A stretch of 64,000 bases of DNA from Cenococcum geophilum 1.58 (Eukaryota > Ascomycota > Dothideomycetes > Gloniales > Gloniaceae), in contig KV748226.1 of NCBI GenBank assembly GCA_001692895.1, positions 622,329 through 686,328 on the forward strand, given 5' to 3'. Under the pieces are notes generated by a model. That model did not search any database and was not told the DNA's origin. It saw only the letters and a program-made list of their open reading frames with translations. Made by a program: the position numbers and the translations under genes. Every line of letters begins with the position of its first letter. Positions within the stretch are counted from its first letter, which is position 1. Positions 32,301 to 43,692 of this stretch are shown here, one piece after another.

Positions 32301-35300
32301 CTTATTTATTTGCACTAGCCCTAGTAACCCCCTTTTCTTCTCCTTAGCTTAGTATCTTTATAAGATAGTATTCTATAAGCTTCGGTTTAGAGGCATTTAT
32401 ATAAGCCGTTATATTATACTAAGCTCTCCCTACCCTACCTGGGAAGGCCTTAATAATATCCCACCCTAAAAGAAACTTTGTTTATAATAACGCGTTAACG
32501 CGCTATACTTAGACACTAAAACAACTCTATATTGCCTGGGAAGGCCTAGATAATATCTTACCTTATAAGCTAGATAGGACTAAACCTATACCCCTAGAAT
32601 TAAAACCGAAGCGTATAATACTAACGAACCCTAGGAATCTAATAATGGTACCTAAAGCTAGCTTATCTAAGAGAGCTATTTTTACCTAAGAGGAACCTGA
32701 GATCTAATTAGGATTAGAAATTAAAGATAATAATAATATTGTAGACGTACGTGAGTAGATTCGCGCCCTTATAGCGAACTAAAAAGCCGATTATTAAGAG
32801 GTAAGGAATATATAAGAGACCCTATAAGAGATCCTAGAAAGCCTTACAGCTCTATAAAATAGCCTAGCTTTCTTTTCTTAAAGCCCTAGCCGACTTATTT
32901 ACTCTACTAAATATAATATACTAGGGAGTATAGATATAATAATAAAGTAATTAAAGTCCGTTAAGCTCCCTAACCCCTTACTACTGTCTAATAGAATAGA
33001 CCCTACCTTTAAGAATTAGAGGATTTAAGTACAAGGAAAGCTCCGTGTTAACTATAACCATTTCCTTTCTAAAGAAGCTAAAATGCTCTACCTCTTTGGT
33101 CGAACCACTGGGGACGCCTAATAGCACCTTTAAACCAAGTTTAAGGACAAGTTTTCTATCTAATTTATATTTATTAATAAGATAATACGGCACCTAGCGG
33201 CTATTTATATTAACCTAAATAAAGTACGGGACGCCTGGTATAACTATAATCGCCTAATAATAAAACTAAACTAACCCTTTGCTAAATTTTAGATTTAATT
33301 CCTATACCTTACGGGAGGAGGCTAGGTTCCCCTTAAGAACTACCGATTAGACCTATATAATAAGCCAATAATTCGGCTATAAGAGAAGATTGCTATAACC
33401 TTAGATAACCTATTAACTTATAATAGACTTGTAGCTTATTACCTATTATTAGATTTAGAACTAAAGCGGATTAAAGCCTATCCTAATTAGTAGAAGCGAC
33501 TCTATAGTAATTAGAACTCGCTAGCTATACCTATAGAAGCTAGAGCAGGAAGATAAGCTATAACTATTCTTATACTAAAAGCGGTTATAACTACGTACCG
33601 GTAAGTAACGCCTAACTAGCTACGTACTACGCTATTAACTAGTATTCGCCGTAATACTCTAATTAACCCTACCTCGGCTACGTGCTATAACTATAATAAG
33701 GAGGATTACTTTGCCTTATTTTACCCGGAGCTAAAGGGTATAAGCGATATTAAGGAGATAGAGGTAGGAGAAACGTCCAATAAGTTAGGAAAAGAAGAAC
33801 CCTAGGAAAAGACTCCCCCCTAGGGTACCCTATCGATCTTAAAGAGATTAATCTTAGTTAGTTAATAGGTGGAAAGTATTTTACAGTTCTATATATAGTA
33901 TCTTAAAATAGATATAGAGTTAATATAACCGCCCTAATTAATACTAAAGTAAATGGCTTCGCCTTTATAAATACTACTTATATAAATAATATTGCTAAGT
34001 TTCTAAATATAGAAGCTACCTAACTAGAGAAGCCTATTTAGGTAAAAGGCTTTAACGGCCAAGCCGGTTAGCCAGTTACCTATATCTTAAAGTTATATAT
34101 TGCTCTTAGTAAATAACGCTAATATAGTATTCCTTTTTGTATTTTAGACCTAGGGTCCTATAATATAATCCTTAAACAAAAATAAATGTCCTATTTTAAT
34201 ATTTGGCTAAATGTATAATAAAAACAGTTTATTTAGCCGGAGGATAGACTAAAGTTACCCTCTTTTATTAGGGAAATCCGAACTAATTATAAGATACTAG
34301 CTATAAGGGCTAACCTTACCTACTATTAGGATATCTGGGCCCGTGACCTAGCCTTTATTTAAAAAGACGCCCACTATAAAGCTAGAAAGAATTCTATACT
34401 AATAAAGATACTCTCCTAAAGCGCTATATTTAAAAAAGACTTTATATATGGAAGCGGGATAGATAGTAATATAGACAACGTCTAAATCGCGTAGATTTAA
34501 CCAGTATGGAAAAGAACGCATTAATAGAATATAAGGGATAACCTCTAAAAGAAGCAATAGGAGCTAAAAGGAGTAATAATAACACTAATACCCTAGAAGT
34601 CTATAAAGTTATATACGCCCTTATTATTATATAACCCCCCCGCTATAGATATTACCGTAATTAGCGCTATAGCGTTCTACTTTAATATATACTGGAAGGA
34701 TAATAAGGTCTTTATAATAAGCCTATATAAGATTAACCAAATTATTAATAATAGGGAGAAAGAGCTAGCTAAGGAGACCGACGAGGAACTAGTTAAACGC
34801 CTTCTTTTTACTATTTATATAAATTATAAGGATGTATTCTTAAAGGTGGCTTTAAATAAGTTACCCCCTTACCAGATATATAATTATAAGATTTAATTAA
34901 AAGCTAATAATTTGCTAGGTTATAGCCCCCTTTACCAATAATTAATAGATAAGCTAAAAGTAATAAAGTAGTACTTAATTAATAACTTAGATAAAGGGTT
35001 TATCGAGCTAAGTTAAGCCTCTTTTACTTCTTCTATTCTGTTTATAAAAAAGCCTAATAGAGGCCTTTACTTTTGCATTAACTATTAAAAGCTAAACGTT
35101 ATTACTTAAAAGGATCGGTATCCTATCCCTTTAATTAATAAGACCCTTACACGTCTAAGTTAGGCAAAAATCTTTACTAAACTTAATATCTGTTAAGCTT
35201 TCTACTAAATTAGGATAAACCCCGTATCTAAAGATTTAACAATATTCCGTACCTATTATAGTTCCTATAAATATAAAGTTCTTCCTTTTAGACTAATAAA

Positions 35301-37130
35301 TGGACTAGCTATGTACTAAAGGTATATAAATAACGTTCTTTTTAATTACCTAGACGAATTCTGTACGGTATACTTAGACGACATTCTTATATACTTAAAT
35401 AACAAACTTAAATATTAAGTTTATGTTAAGAAGGTCCTAGAGAGACTACAGAACGTAGGCTTATAAGTTAATATTAAGAAATGCGAGTTTAGGGTAAAAC
35501 GTATAAAGTACCTTAGGTTTATCGCGACTATAAAAGGAATTAAGGTTAACCTTAAGAAGGTGGAGGCAATCCGTAACTAAAAGCCCCCTTATATAGTAAA
35601 AGGGATTTAGTCCTTTCTTAGGTTTTATAATTTTTATTACCAATTTATCCGTAACTATAGAGTTATAGTAAGGCCTCTTATATAACTTACCCGGAAAGAT
35701 ACGCCTTTTATTTTTAATAATAACTATATAGAAGCCTTTAGAGAGTTAAAAGATCGGCTTATCTCCTCTTTAATCTTTTATTACTATAACCCGGACCTTA
35801 AGTTAATGCTAAAAACGGACGCTTCTAATAGAGTTATAGTGGGAATCCTATTACAGTTATATCTAAACGGCGAATAGTACCCTATTACCTTCTTTTTAAA
35901 AATAATAGACTTAGCTAAGTATAACTACGAGGTATATAATAAAAAAATGCTAGCTATTATCCAATTGCTATCCGAATAGTGCGTAGAGCTTAAAGGTACG
36001 AACTCCTGGATTAAAATATACACAGATTATAAAGCTCTAAAGTACTTTATAACTATAAAGCAGCTTACTAAATAATAAGCTTATTAGGCTAAAATACTCT
36101 CCTAATTCTTCTTTATAATTATATATTGTTCTAGTAAGTAAAACTCTTAGGCTAATGTATTAATCTAAAGGGAATAAGACGTAGGGCCCTAGGATAAGCT
36201 AAAAGCCTAATACTAGACGCGCGCCCTCCTCTACCCTAAATAGCTTAACTCGCGGATTTTTAAGGAGCTAGACTTTAAGTAGAATAATTTGGCACCTATA
36301 GAAGAAGCTTTTAAATAAACTAATAGGGCTAATTAATCGCATTTTAACCGCGAACCGCATAGCTAACTTCCTAAAGGCCCTCCGCAACCAAGCTATAAAA
36401 GGTGACTGTAATTTAGAAATAGAAGAAGGACTACTTCTATACTAAGAACGGCTTATAGTTTTAGATATTAATAACCTACGGATAAAGCTAATCCGTAAAG
36501 CCCACTATTAAGTCTCTATAGTATACCCTAGCTAAGATAAGACCTACCAACTACTAACGCCCCGTTACTACTGGTAAGGACTTTTATTAAATATGGATTA
36601 ATTTATTAAAAACTGCCACGCCTATAGACGCGCAGATGCCCCTAAGGATTAAACTCCTAGGTAGCTATAACCGCTGCCAGTCCCAGAACGCCCTTGGCAA
36701 CATATTATAATAGACTTTAAGTCGTTTCTAAAGAACGCCCACGGCCATAATGTGGCCTTTATTATAATTAACTGACTATATAAGTAATCCGTCTCCCTCC
36801 CTTATTTTAAGACTATAACGGCGAAGGATATAGCCCGCCTCTATATTAATAACATCTATTAATTCTACGGCGCCCCTAAATTAATTATCTCTAACTGTAG
36901 TCCCTAATTTATATTGGATTTCTGGAACGAATTCTGCCGTATCCTTAGGATTAAGATTAAGCTCTCTACTATATTCTACCATTAAACCAACGGCTAAACC
37001 GAGATTATAAACTAGTACCTTAACTAGCAACTACGTCCCTTTATAAATTACTATTAGGACAACTGGTTAGAACTACTGCCTATAATAGACTACGCGCAGT
37101 TTACCCTCCACTGCGTAATAACTCTAACCA
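32300..37130 (+). mobile_element. Gypsy LTR retrotransposon B, 3'-truncated, inactive
   Basis: Carries gag, protease, RT, RNase H and integrase in Gypsy order on the plus strand. The integrase breaks off near 37130, where family-A Gypsy sequence on the opposite strand begins, so the 3' part was lost or displaced by that element. RIP is heavy. Confidence 0.85.
32345..37120 (+). pseudogene. Gypsy-B gag-pol (dead)
   Basis: Gag occupies about 32345-33720 and ends with a damaged CCHC knuckle (CYNYNKEDYF near 33680-33720, second Cys as Tyr). Protease-like NTKVNGFAFINT lies near 33940-33985. RT follows: FTKLNICxAFYxIRINP near 35170, LPFRLINGLAM near 35285, and an intact catalytic YLDD at 35371-35382. 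RNase H has TDASNRVIVGILLQ near 35818 and YNKKMLAIIQLL near 35937. Integrase has IIIDFKSFLKNAHGH near 36703 and a TNG-TEIIN box near 36988. The preserved YLDD is notable beside the Asn versions in other elements here. Confidence 0.88.
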
Positions 37131-37134
37131 CTTC

Positions 37135-38222
37135 TATAGTCTCTAGTAAAATAACCCTATTTTCTATAATTTATGTAAGCTCCGTCTTTAAACTATTGTT
37201 TTTATTATAGAGTCCGCTTAAACGTCTTCTACTGCTAAGATCCTTAGTTTAGCCTATACTTCCTAGTCCTATAATTACTTAATCCTTAACCTCTAGGTTT
37301 CTATAGTTTCTTACTCCATCTCTTATAGATTTCTTTAGTACCACTTAGGTCTATTAGCTCTGCGCCATACTATATCTTCTAATTTAGCTTAGGTTATTGC
37401 GTGCTCTGCGTCTTATATAACTATAGAACTCTATCCTAGCCCTTCTTAGCCTNTTCCCTTTAGTANATCCTATTNTNNATCNTTANNNCNTAATCTATTA
37501 GTTCCNTTAGGGTNTCCNNATCTTCTATTAGGATAATTACGTCCTAGACTTTAGCCTTAAGTCCCTATTTATACTGTGCCATAAGCGCCTTATTATTCCA
37601 CTTAACTTATATTGCTAGCGTTTGGAACTACGTTATATACTTAATTACTAATATCCGTTACGTAATATTTTAGAGTTTTCTTTCCGCCATAGTCGTTGCC
37701 TTCAGGTCTTTAAATATTTGCGTAAGTCGCTCTATAAATCCACCCTAGCTTAAGAACATAAACCGTACCTCTTAGTTTATAGTCGTTATTCCATTTACTT
37801 ATATCTCTATAAGGTAAGGCTTAAACTATTTAAGTACCCTTCCCGATAAGAACAATCCTACATACGCTACTTAATCCATAGGTATTAGTAGCTTAGCTCC
37901 TTCTTATAAAACCTTAAAGTGCATTTACATAAGGAATCCTTTAAACTTTAATCTCTCTCCTAAGAATCTTTTAATTAATAGTAGCTTAATCTTTGCTGCT
38001 CCTATCCCGTTAATCCTATTTTTAAGTATTATATTATTTTCCGTTAGTTGGTCAACTATCTCTTATAACTATCCTACTGTCATAGGTTATTGTAAGTCAG
38101 TGTCTACTATACTAGTGTCGTTACCTAATCTCAAAGTAGTTGCCGCCGTTAATAGCGTTATAGTAGCTGCTTTTAGTGGCATATTATTTAACTTATTAAA
38201 ACCGTAACTATAGTAGTAATTG
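37135..38222 (-). pseudogene. Gypsy-A gag (second copy, truncated, dead)
   Basis: Minus strand, starting just inside the LTR: LLKAATITLLTAATTLRLGN, then a gag core with KFKGFL, VAYVGLFLSGRVL-FKPYL and AERKL, then a basic C-terminal region. N bases occur at 37453-37518. It stops at about 37140 against Gypsy-B, with no pol. Confidence 0.7.
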
Positions 38223-38646
38223 TGTAACGGAACCTTATAGCAGGAACTACGGTGGGCTTATTAATGGGCTAGGTATATAGGTATTGCAAGTAAATCAACA
38301 ACGTAATAATAACTGGTGGAGTAGTTGCCTAACAGATTAACTCTAATTATATTCTAAGAATTACTATAAGGAAGGAACTATCTAGGTAGAAACCAAGGGT
38401 CCTTAAATACACAACTATACTCCTATAAAATCCTTCTTATACGTAATGTACGTAATAATCCCATTAATTACCCTCTAATTATTATGATCACTAAGATCAC
38501 TGTGATTATCGTCACGTGACCTCATTTACTATTCCTCGTTATATAGTTCCATGGGTTCCATTCTAGTCCGTACTTATACTAACTAACTAGCTTCCTCTAA
38601 CTCTTCTTCAAGTAGTCGTAACATTGTACTTAAAGCATTCGTAACA
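38223..38646 (-). repeat. LTR of Gypsy-A copy 2
   Basis: On the minus strand it starts TGTTACGA at 38646 and ends CGTTACA at 38223. It is collinear with 13178-13609 over most of its length. An alternative start TGTTACG at 38623 exists. It contains GTCACGTGAC near 38513-38522, a palindrome with a CACGTG E-box core. Confidence 0.75.
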
Positions 38647-38779
38647 CATCGCTTTATTAAGTATTACTATAAGGTACGGGAGGAAGGCCTAACGGCAAGA
38701 GTAATTAAATCTAGGTGGCGCGCATCTAGTATTATAAGGGCGCGAAGAGACTTTGGGGAAGATTCGAAGGAACGATATA

Positions 38780-39037
38780 AATTTTATCTAAATCTAAGGG
38801 TATATAGCTCTCGCTAAGAACAAGACGTTGCGTAAAGAAGAGAAAGGAATAACGAGAGAATTATATAATTAAATAGTCAGGGGCTTGGTGGTTGATGCGT
38901 GCGCACGTGCGCACGCGGTCTTCGACGGACTTCGTTAGAATTCGATTGATCTGGCAGAATTTTGTCAAAGCGTCGGAATTCATCTGTCGAGTGTTTCACC
39001 GAGACATTCCTACTGTAACTGGGCTAGTCCCGTTACA
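38780..39037. repeat. LTR-like direct repeat, copy 1 (little RIP)
   Basis: Shares the run ATAAATT-TATCTAAATC through to a palindromic end TGTAACTGGG...CCCGTTACA (39014-39037) with copy 2. It retains GC-rich parts such as GTGCGCACGTGCGCACGC. On the minus strand it would start TGTAACGGG, like an LTR. Confidence 0.7.
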
Positions 39038-39059
39038 GGTATCTACCCCTAGAATCCGC

Positions 39060-39638
39060 GCAAAGGTCTTAAATCCTCGCAGGTTAAAAAGAAGGTTGTA
39101 ACGGAGGCTTTAAGCTTTAAGCAACCTAAAATCGATTAATTTAACGCTTTTACCACCCTAAAGAAACTACGCGATATATACGATATGCTATAGGGCCTTT
39201 GTGTTAAGCGTACGCCTAATTAAAAGATAAGGGCCCTTATATAAAAAGTAGCTCGACGATTTAAGCAACTTACTGCGTATGCTGTATATTAGGAAGCTTA
39301 AATATATAGTTTGTAATCGCAGCTTAAGGACCTTAAGGGCCTAAAAAGACGTAAGTGGGTAGCCGTAGATCTAAATACAAAGTTTATAAATATATATTCG
39401 ATTAAGGAAGCTATAGGTGAGGTAGAGAAGGAAGAGGTACGTGCAAAGGCAAAGGAGACAAAATCACGACCCGAAAGGGTGTCTGCTCGAAAGGCCAAAG
39501 CTAATATATTAAAGTCTATGTATATAGAGGTGGTCGACCTTAATTAATTTGGTGTAGGTAGCTCAAATTAATGGGGTGACCGATTAGGTTATGCGTCCGA
39601 GTTTAGGGGTTAACCGAGTTCTGGGGGTCCGAGCTTAA
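39060..39638 (+). pseudogene. C-terminal part of a pogo/Fot1-type transposase
   Basis: The plus strand reads IDxFNAFTTLKKLRDIYDML, then RRFKQLTAYAVYxEA, YSLxSQLKDLKGLKRRKWVA and VDLNTKFINIYSIKEAI, ending VEVVDLN near 39545. This matches the basic tail that follows the DDE domain in fungal pogo-family transposases. The DDE core is absent. A GC-richer 3' flank (39550-39630) may hold the terminal repeat. The fragment lies exactly between the two direct repeats. Confidence 0.65.
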
Positions 39639-39940
39639 TATAAATTCTATCTAAATCTAAGGGTATATAGCTCTTGCAAAGTATAAGATATTGCGTAAAG
39701 AAGAGAAAGGAATAACAAGAGAATTATATAATTAAATAGTTAGGGGTCTTAGTGGTTAATACGTGCGTATATACGTACGTGGTCTTTAACAGACTTTAAC
39801 AAAATTTAATTAATCTGGTAGAACTTAGTAGAAGTTAATTAAGCTAGTAAAATTTAGCAGAATTTAGTTAAAGCTTTAGAATTTATTTATTAAGTGTTTT
39901 ACTAAGACATTCCTACTGTAATTGGGCTAGCCCCATTACA
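39639..39940. repeat. LTR-like direct repeat, copy 2 (strong RIP)
   Basis: Direct relative of 38780-39037 with many C-to-T and G-to-A differences, and a short extra GTAGAA/AGCTAGTAAAATTTAGC block. The end palindrome survives as TGTAATTGGG...CCCATTACA (39917-39940). Confidence 0.7.
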
Positions 39941-40469
39941 CCTATAAACTTTACAATAACCCTCCCTACTATGCTAGAATAGATAAACAACTGCTATATA
40001 TAATAAATAGAAAAATAATTTAAATAAAGAGAAATCGCCATAGAATAACATATTTATATTTTTATGGTATAAATCTATAAGTACTGTGGTCTTAAATATA
40101 ACTAATAGTTATTAAGGTAGCATGCGTTCTAGATCCCTAAAAAAATTTAAAAAAATCTTAAGTCGTTGGCATAGATTTGCCTTCTATTATCGCTTTTAAA
40201 ATAGTAAATAAATTCATCTAAGGGAAGGCCTAGATTATTATAAATACTTTATAGCTTACTATAAGTTAAGTAGGTAAAGACTCTAATAAAAATAATAATA
40301 TTTTATTTTATTTTATGATAGGCTAAATAAATAGAGGTTAAAGTTTTAACCCCTTTACTAGCTTTTATTAGAACTCTTCTTTACATTTATATCCTATACT
40401 TATAGATTTAAAACTATAAAGTCAAAGCTACCGTATTTAATTATCGCCTATATAGCATTATTACTTAAT
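39941..40469. other. AT-rich spacer, no gene seen
   Basis: RIP-type sequence ending at the Gypsy-D target duplication ATCTT (40470-40474). Confidence 0.45.
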
Positions 40470-40474
40470 ATCTT

Positions 40475-40854
40475 TATTATAGAGTAAGTATAAGCGACAA
40501 TAATATATAGCAAAGTAGATATTATTAAGCTATATATATAAACTGTGTAATAGAGTTAAGACGTTATGTAAGGAGAGAAGGTAAGGAAATGGGAAGAAAG
40601 GGTATATATTATTAATTTAGTTGCATAGTTAATACGTATATAGAGTAGAATAGGATTTAAGTAGCGGTCCTAGCAGACCTTAGTAAGATTTAGTAGACTT
40701 AGTAAAATATAGTAGAATATAGCAGATTGCCGTTAGATTACCGTAGATTACCAGTAGATTACTATTAGATTGCTATCTTACGATTGGTCTCTTCTTACTA
40801 TATTAGCAGAAATAGGTAGATATATATAAGGTGTTATAGAGTTGTCCTATAACA
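40475..40854 (-). repeat. 3' LTR of Gypsy-D
   Basis: Plus-strand start TATTATAGAG and end CCTATAACA, that is TGTTATAGG...on the minus strand. It contains GTAGATT/GTAGAAT short repeats (40675-40780). Confidence 0.92.
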
Positions 40855-43692
40855 GTACCCCCTTTTAAACTCGAGCTTCTGCGAGATAGGGTTATAGTAG
40901 TTCTAGGTAGAGTTTACAAAAGTCTTCTGCGGCTTATATAAGTCTTATAGAGTTAACAGGTTCCTATAAGGGCTTAGTAAAGCCTCTTTATTTCATAAGG
41001 TATATATATTTATATTTCCGTTTATTATACTTAATATTATTAATTCTTTTACTAAAGTACTTATCTTTACTATCTACTTTAACTAGTAGAGGAGGGTCTT
41101 AAATCTATCTAAGTAGGGCGTCTAATGTAGGGGTATTAGGGTAGAGGACTAACGTATAGAATATAGGGTGGATTTTAACCGTATTAGGGAGCTTTAGTTA
41201 GTAAGTATAAGGAAAGATAACTTTTTTAATCTTATAAGGGCTAGTGTTCTTCTAATTAAGTTTCTTAGTAGGTTATTTTATATTTAGATTTCTTATATCT
41301 AGCTAGACAAAGTTACTAATTTAGTAAGCCGGTGCTAGAATTTAGTTCTTATTTACTACGGCTTTATAGATAGATTAGGCCTATATTATTTTATTAGTAA
41401 GGAACTCTTATAGTTCTTCTATCTTTTTTATAAATTAATTTGCTTCTATAACTTATAAGGTATAATAGGCGAGGCGATGAATATTACTAAAGGGTTTAAA
41501 ACCTATTTATAGATACTAGCCGTAGTTAGCTAGGAATAGGGAGACCCTTATAGTTTCTAAGACGGAGTTATTTATAGTAAACTTAGTAAATATAAGCTAG
41601 TCTATCTAGTTGTCCTATAAATACGACGTATATATCCAAATATACTGTTTTATTATAGTATTTATATATTTTATTTAACTATCCGTTTCTAGGTAGTATA
41701 CTATAGACAATAGTACTTTAATATAGAGTTAGGTAGTTAGTTCTTTCTAAAATATAGAGATAAACTAGCTGCCTTTATTAGAGATAATTATTTTAGGGAG
41801 TCTATAGAGTTTCTATACGTAATCTAGGAACAGTTAGGTGATAGTAGGTATTAATATATTAGGGCAGGCGATTAAGCATTTTATCTTAGATAGTTAGTTT
41901 ATAACTACTATAATGTTTATACAGCCTTTACTTATAGGGAGATTAATAATAAAGTTAATAAAAATATCTTTCTATCTTTAGTCTGTAATAGGCAGTAGCT
42001 TTAGAAAGCCGTTATACGTCTTATATAAAGCTTTAGCTTGTTAGAAGGTATAGCAGCTAGAGACGTACCTTTACATTATATTATATATATTTAGCTAGTA
42101 GTACTCCCGTTAGAGTAGTTTTAGGAGGTTTCCTTAGCCTAGGTACCCGGCTACTAGTAGGTCATATACGTGTTTAAGGAGCTTAAGTTTAAGTTTATCG
42201 TAATTAGGGATAACTAGGCGGTTCTAGTAGTATAAACAGTTTCCGCAAGCCTTATATTTACTTAAAGAAATCTTTTTAAAACGTCTAATACTATCCTATA
42301 TTAGCTTAAGCGTCTCTTAAATAAACTTGCTATTTAGGTATTTATTAATTATAATCTATTTAATCGATTAATTAGTTATTTTAAGGATATATACTATAAG
42401 ATTTTTAGTAGGAGGGTTAAATAGTTTGGGGCGAAGCAGGGTCTAATTTTAGTAAGAGCGCGCTTCTTTTAGTACTAGCGCGTCTTATAAGCGTTAGGTT
42501 AGGATATTAGGCTTCTAATATTAAACGCCTAAACGGTATATAATAGAGAATTAGAAACGGGATAGATATTATAACTAGTAGGCTTAATAGTAGCTTAGCT
42601 GTTTTATAGTTATAAAATACTATAGGTTCTTATAATTACTAAATTTTTTAATTAGGAATCTAGCTCCTTCTAGTTCTAGTTGCTATTGCTTAAAGTATCT
42701 AATAATAGCTAGTAATTCCTTATTATAGATCTTATAATTATATTTAGCTAGACTTAGTTATTTTAAGAAGTATATTATAGGGTATAGTACTCCTTCTTTA
42801 TTATATTAAGACAGAATACCTCTAGTAATATAATTGGATAAATTAGCTTCTATAATACTTATTTAATCTCAGCTAAAGTATTAGAGTATAGGTATGGTAG
42901 TATATATAACTTTTAGGTAAGTAAATACTTTTTTATATTCCTTGTTAAAGATAAAAGCTTTATCCTTTTAGGTTAGAGCTATAAGGGGTAAAAGTAGGGC
43001 GGAGAAGTTATTAATAAACTATTAGTAGAAGTTGGCAAATCCTATAAAGGCTCTTACGTCCTTAACGTTTTTAGGTTCTTACTAGTTTATAATTACTTTA
43101 ACTTTTTTAGGGTCTATTTGTATGCCGTCTATAGAAATAGCAAGTCCTAGGTATAGGACTTTCATTTTATAGAACTTATATTTATCTATATCTAGTTATA
43201 AACTAGCTCTACGTAGGGCTTATAGAATAAGATTAATATATTTCCGGTATTTAGTTAGATTATTACTATATATTAAAGTGTCGTTAATATAAGTAGTATA
43301 AAAGACGTCTAGGTAGGGGCGTAAGGTATTATTTTAAAGTGTTAAAATAAACTTGGGGCGTTTATAAGGCCGAACGGTATTACTAAGTACTTAAATAATC
43401 TATATTGGGTGCAAAACGCAGTAAGCTATTTATCTCCTTTTACGATATAGAGGCGGTTAAATACGTGGATAATATTAAGCTTTATATAGAAGCGAGCCTT
43501 ATTTAATCGGTTTAGCGTTTCTTAAATTAACGGGATTAGGTACTAGTTTTTAAAAGTAGCAGTATTAAGAGCTTAGTAGTCTACGCAGAAGCATAGACTA
43601 TTACTAGGTTTCTTAATAAATATTACTAGTATAGCTATAGGTAAAGAGCTTGCTCTAATAAACCCTTTGCCTAAATATTTGTCTAAGTACTT

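Larger units (their letters stand above)
37135..38646 (-). mobile_element. Gypsy-A copy 2: 5' LTR plus gag, truncated
   Basis: Together with the copy at 10270-13609 this supplies complementary halves of the same family (5' LTR and gag here; pol and 3' LTR there). Confidence 0.75.

Noticed and set aside
40675..40780. CRISPR-like short repeats
   Set aside because: The units are degenerate, without spacers of even length, and lie in an LTR of a eukaryotic genome.
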